A DNA stretch of 64,000 nucleotides from Pseudomonas akapageensis. GTDB taxonomy: Bacteria > Pseudomonadota > Gammaproteobacteria > Pseudomonadales > Pseudomonadaceae. Both the position numbers and the translations under genes were made by a program. The DNA is taken from NCBI RefSeq assembly GCF_011355085.1, contig NZ_VXCP01000029.1, positions 19,817 to 83,816 of the forward strand, in the 5' to 3' direction. Shown piece by piece: positions 41,665 through 50,004 of the stretch; positions within the stretch are counted from its first letter, which is position 1, and every line of letters starts with the position of its first letter. The notes under the pieces are model-generated. The model was given only the letters and a program-made list of their open reading frames with translations, searched no databases and was not told the DNA's origin.

Positions 41665-42555
41665 ATGTCGCTGATTCACCTTCCCAACACCGCTTCAGCA
41701 TCGGAAGTGGAGCAATGCTTGCGCGAGAACGGTTACGCCATCATTGACAAACTCGTACCCGGCACCGCTATGGATCGCATCGCCGAAGAGCTCGAACCCT
41801 ACACGGCGGTGACGCCCTTCGGGCCTGACGGCATTCTCGGTAGACGGACCAAACGCACCGGTGGGTTAATTGCGCGATCTATAGGGGCGCGCGAGTTGAT
41901 CCTCAATCCTACTATTCTCGAGACTACACGGCGCTTTCTCTGTCACGCTACAACGTTTCAGATCCATTGCACGCAGGTCGTGTCAATTTATCCAGGTGCA
42001 ACAGCACAAACACTGCATCAAGACGAGGTGGCCTGGGACATGTTCCCCTTTCCTCACGACTATCATGTGCAATGCAATACCCTATGGGCCATGACCGACT
42101 ACTCCGAGCAGATGGGAGCCACTCGCATCGTACCCGGCAGCCACCGATGGGGGCGCAGCATCGAGTTTGATATTGCGACCAGCTTTCCTGCGGAGATGGA
42201 AAAGGGATCAGTACTCGTCTACGACGGAAAGGTGTACCACGGTGGCGGAGCCAATCGCTCCGACCGAATCCGGTCGGCCATCAATCTGACTTATGCGCTC
42301 GGCTGGCTTCGGCAAGAGGAGAACCAGTTCCTATCCTGTCCGCTAGAAATTGCCCGTACGCTGCCGGACGATCTGCTGCGTCTTATGGGCTATCAGTGCG
42401 GAGCGTTCGCCCTGGGCTACGTCCACGGGTTCGAAGATCCGATGACTGTGTTGGGGCGGAGTAAACCTGGCAAACTTGTGGGCGCGGAGCTGATGCTGAC
42501 GGCCGAGCAGAACAACGATCGCAGGTCTTTCCTGCGGGAAGCAAAATTCGATTGA
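41665..42555 (+). CDS. Phytanoyl-CoA dioxygenase (PhyH) family Fe(II)/2-oxoglutarate oxygenase
   Basis: This 296-aa protein has the iron facial triad: His118 and Asp120 in LHQDE, His192 in YHGGG, with a 2-oxoglutarate-binding Arg near 201. PhyH-type enzymes hydroxylate or desaturate small molecules; in the kanamycin route KanJ, a PhyH member, oxidises the 2'-carbon. Here it could do a late tailoring oxidation, or supply the missing second-oxidation step on the cyclitol ring, which is speculation. It is the last gene of the plus operon, with GGAGG at 41653-41657 and a terminator after it. Confidence 0.86.
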   Translation: MSLIHLPNTASASEVEQCLRENGYAIIDKLVPGTAMDRIAEELEPYTAVTPFGPDGILGRRTKRTGGLIARSIGARELILNPTILETTRRFLCHATTFQIHCTQVVSIYPGATAQTLHQDEVAWDMFPFPHDYHVQCNTLWAMTDYSEQMGATRIVPGSHRWGRSIEFDIATSFPAEMEKGSVLVYDGKVYHGGGANRSDRIRSAINLTYALGWLRQEENQFLSCPLEIARTLPDDLLRLMGYQCGAFALGYVHGFEDPMTVLGRSKPGKLVGAELMLTAEQNNDRRSFLREAKFD

Positions 42556-42614
42556 GGAACGTTTGGGAAGTGAGCATGGACGTCCCGGGTTTAGACCGAA
42601 TTGCCTTCGCTTGT

Positions 42615-42644
42615 AAAAGCCCGACGCCATGCGCCGGGCTTTTT
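42615..42644 (+). terminator. Rho-independent terminator at the right edge of the island
   Basis: AAAAGCCCG...CGGGCTTTT form a 9-bp stem with a 12-base loop, followed by T residues. It ends the plus-strand operon 60 bases after the dioxygenase stop and also protects the convergent SnoaL gene. Confidence 0.85.
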
Positions 42645-42655
42645 CATGGGCGTGT

Positions 42656-43141
42656 CTACGCGTGGCAAGTCGGATCAAACAGGCTGGCGGTCAGCTTGAA
42701 CTGTTCGGGGAGCGGCGAAGTCAGGGTCTCGAATACACGCCGGTAACCCGTTGCGAGGATCTGCCAGGCCCCATCTCGCTTGATGTACTCATCCTGGTAA
42801 AAGGCCGTGCCGTGGAGCATCCAGCCGCCGTCCAGGTCGATGACGTGATCTTCCAGGTACCAGGTGCCCCTGGCCCTGTCCGCTGCCAGCAATTCGATCT
42901 CCGGATGGTGGCCCTGGTGCTTGGACAGCAGGCCGGGCCTGTCCATTATCGCCTTGAGTCCCTCAACGAACGCAGCACGGCCGTCGAAGCTGTATTTGCC
43001 GCTGTCGAGGGCCGTTTTCACGTCCTCGGCCAGGCAGGTTTCGAACAAGCTCCAGTCGTGGCAGTCGAGCGCGCGAAAGTAGCGGTACTTGAGTTGTCTG
43101 ATCTGCTCGATTTCGAGGTAGGTGTCCATCGTCATAGCCAT
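42656..43141 (-). CDS. SnoaL/NTF2-like protein (161 aa)
   Basis: This protein has the SnoaL start EIEQIRQLKYRYFRALDCHDW and SLFETCLAEDV, typical of NTF2-like dehydratases/isomerases or dioxygenase small-subunit folds. It is divergent from another SnoaL-like gene at 43364, and both carry copies of the catabolic-regulon motif between them. The ATG at 43139-43141 has AGGAA about 9 bases upstream. It is the first gene of the right catabolic arm beyond the island; the function in the pathway is not known. Confidence 0.82.
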   Translation of the reverse strand: MAMTMDTYLEIEQIRQLKYRYFRALDCHDWSLFETCLAEDVKTALDSGKYSFDGRAAFVEGLKAIMDRPGLLSKHQGHHPEIELLAADRARGTWYLEDHVIDLDGGWMLHGTAFYQDEYIKRDGAWQILATGYRRVFETLTSPLPEQFKLTASLFDPTCHA

Positions 43142-43209
43142 TGGTTGTGTTCCTGTGAATGTTCCTGTGGATGGTCCTTCGCGCAGGATAGGCAGGGGTC
43201 AGGCGGCAC

Positions 43210-43229
43210 TCATCGTCCGGCCAGACTAG
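43210..43229 (-). promoter_or_regulatory. Catabolic-regulon motif, SnoaL promoter (minus)
   Basis: On the minus strand CTAGTC-TGGCC-GGACGATGA is a full match to the consensus; 69 bases before the gene at 42656-43141. Confidence 0.6.
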
Positions 43230-43274
43230 CGACTGCCCCGCTGACCGGACGAACGATGTCCCCTGCCCCTGGCG

Positions 43275-43294
43275 CTAGTCTCCTCGGACGATGA
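43275..43294 (+). promoter_or_regulatory. Catabolic-regulon motif, SnoaL/SDR operon promoter (plus)
   Basis: CTAGTC-TCCTC-GGACGATGA is a full match to the consensus; 70 bases before the gene at 43364. It mirrors the site at 43210-43229, so both promoters are probably co-activated. Confidence 0.6.
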
Positions 43295-43363
43295 CCCCTG
43301 GTCTGCGCAATGCGAACTTCATCGCACCTGCACCACCGCAGGGCGAATGAGGAGGCTCAGAGG

Positions 43364-43789
43364 ATGTCCGAGGCATCGCACAAGCAAGCGCTCTACGAAC
43401 TCGTCTGTCGTTATGCTCAGGCAGTCGACCAACGCGACTGGGCGGCGCTGTCCCGCCTGTTCACCACCCAGGCTTCGCTCAAGGGGCCGGGGTTCAGCTT
43501 CGATGGCGTCACCGCCATCGTCGAAGGCATGAACGGCCTGGGCCACTACAGCAAGACCCAGCACCACATCCATAACCACCTCGCTGAAGTGGACGACCTG
43601 CAAGCCCGCGCGGAAACCTACTGCGTGGCCAACCATGTCTATGAGGCCGAAGGCATCGAGCGCAAGCTCGACTGGGGCATTCGCTACCGCGACCGATTCG
43701 CCTGCGTGGACGGCATCTGGCACTTCACCTGCCGAGAGCTGTTGCTGGACTGGAGCCAGGACCTGCCCTTGCGAGGAGCCGCCCAATGA
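43364..43789 (+). CDS. SnoaL/NTF2-like protein (141 aa)
   Basis: This protein has YELVCRYAQAVDQRDWAALSRLFT at its N-terminus and THHIHNHL-like residues (KTQHHIHNHLAEV), the SnoaL/NTF2 pattern, with a cone-fold C-terminus. I set the start at the ATG 43364, preceded by GAGGAGG and AGAGG; the frame from 43310 adds an unconserved stretch. Its stop overlaps the next SDR start by 4 bases, so it opens a five-gene catabolic operon (SnoaL plus four SDRs). Confidence 0.83.
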   Translation: MSEASHKQALYELVCRYAQAVDQRDWAALSRLFTTQASLKGPGFSFDGVTAIVEGMNGLGHYSKTQHHIHNHLAEVDDLQARAETYCVANHVYEAEGIERKLDWGIRYRDRFACVDGIWHFTCRELLLDWSQDLPLRGAAQ

Positions 43790-44652
43790 ACGGCCCTCTG
43801 CACGGCAAGACCGCCCTGATCACCGGCGGTACCGGTGCCCTGGCCAAGGCCTGTGCGCTGGCATTGCTCAAGGACGGCGCCAGCGTCGTGTTGATGGCCC
43901 GCCGCGACGAGGCCCTGGAGGCCGCCCGCAGGCAATTGCTCGAGCAGGTACCCAATGCCCGGGTCGAGTGCTGCAGCGGTGATGCCTGCCAGGAAGCCGA
44001 CGTGTTGCGCGCACTCGACCATGCCTACGGCCTGCAGCAGCGCCTGGACATTCTGATTCCCACCGTCGGCGGTGCCGCTTTCCGTCCGTTGCTGCAACAT
44101 GACGCAGCCAGCTTCAGTGCCGTGATGGATACCAACCTGCTCAGCGCCTTTCTCGCCATCCGCCACGGCGCGCCCCTGATGGCACGAAACGGTGGTGGCT
44201 CGATCGTGTGCATTTCCTCCACCGCGGCGCAGCTCACCTTCCGCTGGCTATCGGCTTACTGCACGGCCAAGGCGGCGCTGGAAAGCCTGGTGCGCGCCGC
44301 CGCCGAGGAACTGGCCAGCGCCGGCATCCGCGTCAACTCGGTACGCCCGGGGCTGTTCCAGAGCGAAGCCACCGATGGGCTGTTCGACAACCCCGAACTC
44401 TGTGGCGCGTTCCTCGCGCAGGTACCCCTGGGCCGCCTCGGCCAACCCGAGGATATCAGCGGTGCCGTGCGCTACCTGGCCGGCCCCGAGTCCGGTTGGA
44501 CGACCGGCCAGAGCCTGGCCGTCGACGGCGGCAATGAACTGCGCTGCAACCCGCAACTGGATTTCATCATCAGCGCCCTGTACGGCGAGGAAGGTCTGCG
44601 CGCCGCCCTCGCCGGCCAATCCCTGCAAGGAGCCTCACATGAAACGCGTTGA
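43786..44652 (+). CDS. Short-chain dehydrogenase/reductase with altered glycine motif
   Basis: This 288-aa SDR has catalytic YCTAK (about residue 160), INPTVGG in place of the NNAG block, and the C-terminal TGQSLAVDGG region. The N-terminal nucleotide motif is TGGTGALAKA: the usual TGxxxGxG pattern has Leu and Ala where the last glycine should be, so cofactor binding may differ from its neighbours. The ATG overlaps the SnoaL stop. Its end overlaps the next SDR by 14 bases. An alcohol/ketone oxidoreductase role in the catabolic operon is inferred. Confidence 0.85.
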   Translation: MNGPLHGKTALITGGTGALAKACALALLKDGASVVLMARRDEALEAARRQLLEQVPNARVECCSGDACQEADVLRALDHAYGLQQRLDILIPTVGGAAFRPLLQHDAASFSAVMDTNLLSAFLAIRHGAPLMARNGGGSIVCISSTAAQLTFRWLSAYCTAKAALESLVRAAAEELASAGIRVNSVRPGLFQSEATDGLFDNPELCGAFLAQVPLGRLGQPEDISGAVRYLAGPESGWTTGQSLAVDGGNELRCNPQLDFIISALYGEEGLRAALAGQSLQGASHETR

Positions 44653-45400
44653 AAACAAGGTCGTACTCATCACCGGCGCCGCCAGCGGCGTGGGCAAGGC
44701 CGACGCCCTGCTGCTGGCCGCCGAAGGCGCCCGCGTGGTGGTGGCCGACGTCAACTGCGAGGCCGGCCAGGCCGTGGCCGACGAGATCGGTGTCCAGGCC
44801 CTGTTCATCGAACTGGACGTGGCAGACGAAACCCACTGGCAACGGGCGATCGCCCGGACCCTGGCCCACTTCGGGCGTCTGGACGTGCTGGTCAACAACG
44901 CAGCGATCTGCCCGCTGGGGACGATCGAGCAAGCCAGCCTGGAGCAATGGCGCAACGTCATGCGCGTCAACGCCGACGGCTATTTTCTCGGCTGCAAGTA
45001 TGCGGTCGAGGCGATGAAGACCAACGCCACCGGTGGCTCGATCATCATGATGTCGTCGGTTGCAGCCCTGGCCGGCCTGCCGCCCATGTGCGCCTACAGC
45101 AGTTCCAAGGGTGCAGTGACCGCGCTGACCCGCAGCGTGGCGGTCCATTGCAAGCAGCAGGGTTACCGCATCCGCTGCAATTCGGTGCATCCGGACGGTA
45201 TCTGGACGCCGATGACACAGGCCATGGTCCCCGATCTGGATCCTGTCGCCCTGGGCATCGGCGACAACCCCATGGCACGCATGTGCATGCCCGAGGACGT
45301 GGCCAATCTGGTGCTGTTCCTCGCCTCGGACGAATCCCGCTTCATCAACGGCGCCGAACTGCGCATCGACAACGGGCAACTGATTTCCGGTGTTGCCTGA
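44639..45400 (+). CDS. Short-chain dehydrogenase/reductase
   Basis: This 253-aa SDR has TGAASGVG, NNAA near residue 87, catalytic YSSSK near 154, and the C-terminal INGAELRIDNGQ. It resembles 3-alpha/20-beta hydroxysteroid dehydrogenase-type sequences in its overall layout, but the assignment to a substrate is not possible. AAGGA at 44626-44631 drives a start inside the end of the previous gene, so the two genes are tightly coupled. Confidence 0.86.
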   Translation: MKRVENKVVLITGAASGVGKADALLLAAEGARVVVADVNCEAGQAVADEIGVQALFIELDVADETHWQRAIARTLAHFGRLDVLVNNAAICPLGTIEQASLEQWRNVMRVNADGYFLGCKYAVEAMKTNATGGSIIMMSSVAALAGLPPMCAYSSSKGAVTALTRSVAVHCKQQGYRIRCNSVHPDGIWTPMTQAMVPDLDPVALGIGDNPMARMCMPEDVANLVLFLASDESRFINGAELRIDNGQLISGVA

Positions 45401-45451
45401 TGCTCCCGAAATGAAGAGCCAACAAAACAAGTCCCATCAGAGAAAGCGCAA

Positions 45452-46207
45452 ATGAAAATGCTGCAAAACAAAGTCGCCCTGATCACCGGCGGCGGCCAGG
45501 GCGTCGGCCAGGGCATCGCCTACGCCCTGGCTGACGAAGGTGCACTGGTCGCAGTGGCGGGCCGCACGCGCGCCACCCTGGAAGAGACCTGCGTCGAAAT
45601 CCGTCGTCGTGGCGGTACCGCACTGGCGGTTGAATGCGATGTGATGAACCAGGCTGATATCAATCGCTGCGTCGCCCAGGTCGTGGAAGCCTTCGGTGGG
45701 CTGAACATCCTGGTGAACAATGCGCACATCGTGCCGCTGGGCAGCATTCTGGAAGTCAGCGACGAAGTCTTCATGCTCGGCATCGACTCGGGTCCCATGG
45801 CCACCCTGCGCCTGATGCGGGCCTGTTATCCCTACCTCAAGGGCGACGGCGCAGTGATCAACCTGGCCTCTTCGGCCGCGGTGCGCTGGGATGCCTCGGG
45901 CTACGGCCACTATGCCGCAACCAAGGAGGCCATCCGTTCCCTCAGCCGTGCCGCCGCCTGCGAATGGGGTGTGGATGGCATCCGCGTCAACGTCATTGCG
46001 CCCCACGCGCTGTCACCGGGCCTGCGCGGCTGGGTCGAAAACAACCCGCAAGAGGCCCAGGCCTTTTTCAGCAGCATTCCGTTGCGCCGGGTCGGCGATT
46101 GCGAGTCCGACATCGGTCGCACCGTCGCCTTCCTGGTCAGCGACAACGCACGTTACCTGACCGGCGCCACCATCCCGTTGGACGGCGGCCAGGCTTACTG
46201 GGGTTAA
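45452..46207 (+). CDS. Short-chain dehydrogenase/reductase
   Basis: This 251-aa SDR has TGGGQGVG, NNAH at the NNAG position, catalytic YAATK (about residue 153) and TGATIPLDGGQAYWG at the end. The first ATG (45452) and the third-codon ATG (45458) are both possible. It is the third SDR of the right operon, 51 bases after the previous gene, and probably acts on another position or intermediate of the same substrate. Confidence 0.86.
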   Translation: MKMLQNKVALITGGGQGVGQGIAYALADEGALVAVAGRTRATLEETCVEIRRRGGTALAVECDVMNQADINRCVAQVVEAFGGLNILVNNAHIVPLGSILEVSDEVFMLGIDSGPMATLRLMRACYPYLKGDGAVINLASSAAVRWDASGYGHYAATKEAIRSLSRAAACEWGVDGIRVNVIAPHALSPGLRGWVENNPQEAQAFFSSIPLRRVGDCESDIGRTVAFLVSDNARYLTGATIPLDGGQAYWG

Positions 46208-46222
46208 TCGAGGAGTTTCAAG

Positions 46223-46999
46223 ATGCAACGTTTAGCAAACAAGGTCGCCATTGTTACCGGTGGCGCACGGGGCATGGGCGCACAGACTTGCCGGCTGTTC
46301 GTCGAGCAAGGCGCACAAGTGGTCATTGCCGACCTGCTGGAAACCGAGGGCCAGGCCCTGGCCAGCGAGCTGGGTGACGCGGCCAGCTTCCGCCGCCTGG
46401 ATGTCAGCGACGAGCAAAGCTGGCAGCAATTGGTGAACGAGACGGTCGAGCGCCTGGGACGCATCGATGTGTTGGTCAACAATGCCGCCGTACTGGTATT
46501 CGGTTCCCTGGAGCAACTGTCCAAGGCCGACTTCGAGCGGGCGCTGTCGATCAATCTGACCGGTACATTCCTGGGTATCCAGACCGTGGCGCCGTTCATG
46601 CGTGAACAGCGCGCCGGCTCGATCGTCAATATCTCCTCGGTGGACGGCCTGCGCGGCGTGAACGCCCTCGCCGCCTATGTCTCCAGCAAATGGGGCGTAC
46701 GCGGGCTGACCAAGGTCGCGGCACTGGAATTGGGTCCGCATGGCGTGCGGGTCAACTCGGTGCATCCGGGCGGGGTGGATACGCAAATGTCCAACCCCAC
46801 CGGCGCCCCGCGCGACTCATTGAACGACCAATACCGTCAGGTACCGCTGCAACGCATCGGCGCCCCGGAGGAAATTGCCCGCGCCACACTGTTCCTGGCC
46901 AGCGACGACGCCAGCTACTGCAACGGCAGCGAACTGTCGGTGGATGGTGGGATGGCTGCCGGGTCCTACTATGCAGGCCTGCCAGGTTCGCCTATCTAA
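46223..46999 (+). CDS. Short-chain dehydrogenase/reductase
   Basis: This 258-aa SDR has TGGARGMG, NNAA near residue 88, catalytic YVSSK near 153 and NGSELSVDGGMAAG at the end; this last region is close to 3-alpha-(or 20-beta)-hydroxysteroid dehydrogenases of the FabG-like group. AGGAG lies at 46210-46214. It is the last gene of the right operon; REP palindromes follow directly. Confidence 0.87.
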   Translation: MQRLANKVAIVTGGARGMGAQTCRLFVEQGAQVVIADLLETEGQALASELGDAASFRRLDVSDEQSWQQLVNETVERLGRIDVLVNNAAVLVFGSLEQLSKADFERALSINLTGTFLGIQTVAPFMREQRAGSIVNISSVDGLRGVNALAAYVSSKWGVRGLTKVAALELGPHGVRVNSVHPGGVDTQMSNPTGAPRDSLNDQYRQVPLQRIGAPEEIARATLFLASDDASYCNGSELSVDGGMAAGSYYAGLPGSPI

Positions 47000-47002
47000 G
47001 GC

Positions 47003-47123
47003 CTCCTCTCGTTCCCACGCTCCGCGTGGGAATGCCTCCTGCAACGCTCCGCGTTGTGCCCGCCGGGTCGACGCTGGAGCGTCTCGCACTGCATTCCCAC
47101 GCGGAGCGTGGGAACGAGGAGCT
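47003..47123. repeat. Inverted REP pair (GTTCCCACGC/GCGTGGGAAC)
   Basis: The motif GTTCCCACGCTCCGCGTGGGAA appears at 47010 and its reverse complement near 47094-47115, with a short Ala/Cys-rich non-coding middle. It lies between the SDR operon and the convergent transsulfuration pair and may act as a transcription barrier. Nothing else supports a gene here. Confidence 0.75.
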
Positions 47124-47133
47124 CCCTTCAATT

Positions 47134-48312
47134 TCAAATCCGCGCCAGCGCCTGAGCCAAATCGGCACGCAAATCTTCGACATCCTCGACCCCCACCGAC
47201 AACCGCACCAGTCCATCACCGATGCCAAGCTGCGCGCGGGTTTCTGCGGGGATGCTGGCGTGGGTCATGATCGCCGGGTGCTCGATCAGGCTTTCCACCC
47301 CGCCCAGGCTCTCGGCCAGGGCGAAGATCCGCATACTCTCAAGGAAGCGCTTGGCGCCGGCCAGGTCGCTGTCCAGGTCCAGGGAGATCATCCCGCCGAA
47401 TCCGCGCATCTGCCGCCGCGCCAGTTCGTGCTGCGGATGCGACGCCAGGCCCGGGTAATGGACCCGCGCCACCTGCGGCTGTCGCTCCAGCCATTGCGCC
47501 AGCTCCAGTGCGTTGCTGCAGTGGCGCTCCATGCGCAACGCCAGGGTCTTCACGCCGCGCAGGGTGAGGAACGCGTCGAACGGCCCGGCAATGGCCCCCA
47601 CGGCGTTCTGCAGAAAGGCCAGGCGCTCGGCCAGTGCCGCATTCTGCCCGACCACCGCAATGCCACCGATCACGTCGGAGTGGCCGTTCAGGTACTTGGT
47701 CGTCGAGTGCAGGACGATATCGAAGCCCAGCTCCAGCGGACGCTGTATCCACGGGCTGGCAAAGGTGTTGTCGGCCACACAGAGAATGCCTCGAGCGCGG
47801 CAGATCCGCGCCACGGCGGCCAGATCGGTGAGGCGCAGCAAGGGATTGCTCGGCGTCTCGACCCAGACCATCCGCGTATCCGGCTGCAGCGCCGCTTCGA
47901 AGGCCGCCAGGTCCGTCAGGTCGACGAAGCTGAAGCGGTGCCCGGCGCTGCGTTGGCGGACCTTGTCGAACAGGCGGAACGTACCGCCGTACAAGTCGTT
48001 GCCGGAAACGATGTGCGAGCCTGCCTCGAGCAGTTCGAGCACGGTGGAGATCGCCGCCAGCCCCGAGGCAAAGGCGCAGGCCTGGGTCCCGCCCTCGAGG
48101 TCGGCCACGCAACGCTCCAGGGCCCAGCGCGTGGGGTTGTGCGAGCGCCCGTAGTCCAGGCCCTTGTGCACGCCGGGGCTCTGTTGCAGATAGGTTGAGT
48201 TGGCGTAGATCGGCGGCATCAGCGCCCCGGTGGAAGGGTCCGGCGCCTGTCCGGCGTGGATCACTCGGGTGGCGAAGGCGCGTGGCGCGGCGGTTTCATC
48301 GTGCTGACTCAT
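47134..48312 (-). CDS. Cystathionine gamma-lyase/gamma-synthase family enzyme
   Basis: This 392-aa PLP enzyme of the Cys/Met metabolism family has the cofactor lysine in HSTTKYLNGHSDVIGG and the family start YANSTYLQQSPG. Paired with a cystathionine beta-synthase it most likely cleaves cystathionine to cysteine (reverse transsulfuration), as in the PA0399-PA0400 pair of P. aeruginosa, but a gamma-synthase role cannot be excluded from sequence. Its ATG overlaps the stop of the beta-synthase gene by 4 bases, so the two are translated together. Confidence 0.88.
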   Translation of the reverse strand: MSQHDETAAPRAFATRVIHAGQAPDPSTGALMPPIYANSTYLQQSPGVHKGLDYGRSHNPTRWALERCVADLEGGTQACAFASGLAAISTVLELLEAGSHIVSGNDLYGGTFRLFDKVRQRSAGHRFSFVDLTDLAAFEAALQPDTRMVWVETPSNPLLRLTDLAAVARICRARGILCVADNTFASPWIQRPLELGFDIVLHSTTKYLNGHSDVIGGIAVVGQNAALAERLAFLQNAVGAIAGPFDAFLTLRGVKTLALRMERHCSNALELAQWLERQPQVARVHYPGLASHPQHELARRQMRGFGGMISLDLDSDLAGAKRFLESMRIFALAESLGGVESLIEHPAIMTHASIPAETRAQLGIGDGLVRLSVGVEDVEDLRADLAQALARI

Positions 48313-49685
48313 GGGAGGGATCTCCGCAAGTGATTGAGCATGTCGACGCGGGTAATCAGACCGTGGAAGCCCGAGGCATCGGCAATGATCGCCACCAGCC
48401 CGCGGTCGAGTTCCGCCTCCAGTTCAGCCAGACTGGCGCCAGGCGGCAGGGTTTCCAGCTTGTGGGTCATCGCGCTGGCGACGGTCTTGCTGAAGTGCGA
48501 GGCGTCTTCATGCACGCCGAGCAGAATATCCGATTCGTCGATCACGCCGATCAGCCGCTGTCCGGCCTCCAGCACCGGCAGTTGCGACACATCGGCCAGG
48601 CGCATGCGCTGGAAGGCCGTGAGCAGCGTATCGTCCGGACCCACGCTGATCACCCGGCCATCCTCGAAGCGCCGTGCGACCAGGTCGCGCAGATCGCCGT
48701 AGCGCTTGCGTGCAAGCAGGCCCTGATCGGTCATCCACTGGTCGTTGTAGACCTTCGATAGATATCGGGTGCCGGTGTCGCAGACGAAGCTCACCACCCG
48801 TTTGGGCTCGGTCTGTTCGCGGCAGTAGCGCAGTGCCGCCGCCAGCAATGTACCGGTCGAGGAGCCGCCGAGAATGCCTTCGGCGCGCAGCAGTTGGCGG
48901 GCATGATCGAAGCTTTCCTCGTCGCTGATCGAATAGGCATGACGCACGCTGGAAAGGTCGGCAATGGACGGGATGAAGTCTTCGCCTATGCCCTCCACCG
49001 CCCAGGAACCGGGTTTACCGAGGGTGCCGCTGCGGCTGTACTCGGCCATCACCGAGCCGACCGGATCGGCCAGCACCATGACCAGGTTCGGCTGCACGCG
49101 GCTGAAGAAGCGGGTCAGCCCGGTCAAGGTGCCGGCCGAGCCGACGCCGACGACAATGGCATCCACATCGTGCTGCGTCTGCGCCCAGATCTCCGGGGCT
49201 GTGCTGCATTCGTGGGCCAGCGGGTTAGCCGGGTTGTTGAACTGGTCGGCGAAGAAGGCGTCGGGAATCTCCTGGGCCAGCCGCGCAGCGACATCCTGGT
49301 AGTAGTCGGGATGGCCCTTGCCGACGTCGGAACGGGTAATGTGCACCTCGGCGCCCATCGCCTTGAGGTGCAGGACCTTTTCGGTGGACATCTTGTCCGG
49401 CACCACCAGCACCACCCGGTAGCCCTTGGCGCGGCCGACCAGGGCCAGGCCCAGGCCGGTGTTGCCGGCGGTGGCTTCGACTATGGTGCCGCCAGGTCGC
49501 AGGCGGCCATCGCGCTCGGCGGCGTCGATCATCGCCAGGCCGATGCGATCCTTGATCGAACCGCCGGGGTTTTGCGATTCGAGTTTGAGGAACAGCGTGC
49601 ACGGGCCGGTATCGAAGCGGCTGACGCGCACCAGTGGGGTATTGCCAATCAGTTCGAGCACGGCGGGACGGGAGTTGTTCGGCAT
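48309..49685 (-). CDS. Cystathionine beta-synthase with C-terminal CBS domain pair
   Basis: This 458-aa protein has the fold-type II PLP domain with the cofactor lysine in NPGGSIKDRIGL (near 43) and the AGNTGLGLAL phosphate loop. Two CBS domains fill about residues 335-455. It condenses serine and homocysteine to cystathionine. It is the first gene of the transsulfuration operon. Orthologues of this gene pair sit together in other pseudomonads, so this block is ordinary core sequence amid the catabolic genes. Confidence 0.9.
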   Translation of the reverse strand: MPNNSRPAVLELIGNTPLVRVSRFDTGPCTLFLKLESQNPGGSIKDRIGLAMIDAAERDGRLRPGGTIVEATAGNTGLGLALVGRAKGYRVVLVVPDKMSTEKVLHLKAMGAEVHITRSDVGKGHPDYYQDVAARLAQEIPDAFFADQFNNPANPLAHECSTAPEIWAQTQHDVDAIVVGVGSAGTLTGLTRFFSRVQPNLVMVLADPVGSVMAEYSRSGTLGKPGSWAVEGIGEDFIPSIADLSSVRHAYSISDEESFDHARQLLRAEGILGGSSTGTLLAAALRYCREQTEPKRVVSFVCDTGTRYLSKVYNDQWMTDQGLLARKRYGDLRDLVARRFEDGRVISVGPDDTLLTAFQRMRLADVSQLPVLEAGQRLIGVIDESDILLGVHEDASHFSKTVASAMTHKLETLPPGASLAELEAELDRGLVAIIADASGFHGLITRVDMLNHLRRSLP

Positions 49686-49807
49686 GTCGTCACCTCGCTG
49701 CGGGAATCCCTAGGATGGCCAGTGTCATGGACCATAGGCCGGGATTGGGTGACCCGCAACTGTCAGTAGCCAGCCGGTGTCCTCGGTGGGTAGCCTATCT
49801 CGGTCGG

Positions 49808-49941
49808 CAAACGACGACCCGTGTAGCCGCTGCCGCAGGCTGCGCTGGATTCCCGCAGGGGCTCCCCGGCGGTCTTGAGATCCTGCGCCTGCTGCGCAGG
49901 CGAGCGCAGCCTGCGGCAGCGGCTACATGGGCCGTCGTTTG
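49808..49941. repeat. Large inverted REP repeat
   Basis: CAAACGACG and GTAGCCGCTGCCGCAGGCTG on the left are reversed at the right end (AGCGCAGCCTGCGGCAGC, then CGTCGTTTG). The intergenic stretch from 49686 to 50004 contains no gene besides this. Confidence 0.75.
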
Positions 49942-50004
49942 CTTCAAAGATAGCGCTTGCCCGATGAGGGGCAAGACGGTATCGACATGGGTTGCCGTGT
50001 ACGC

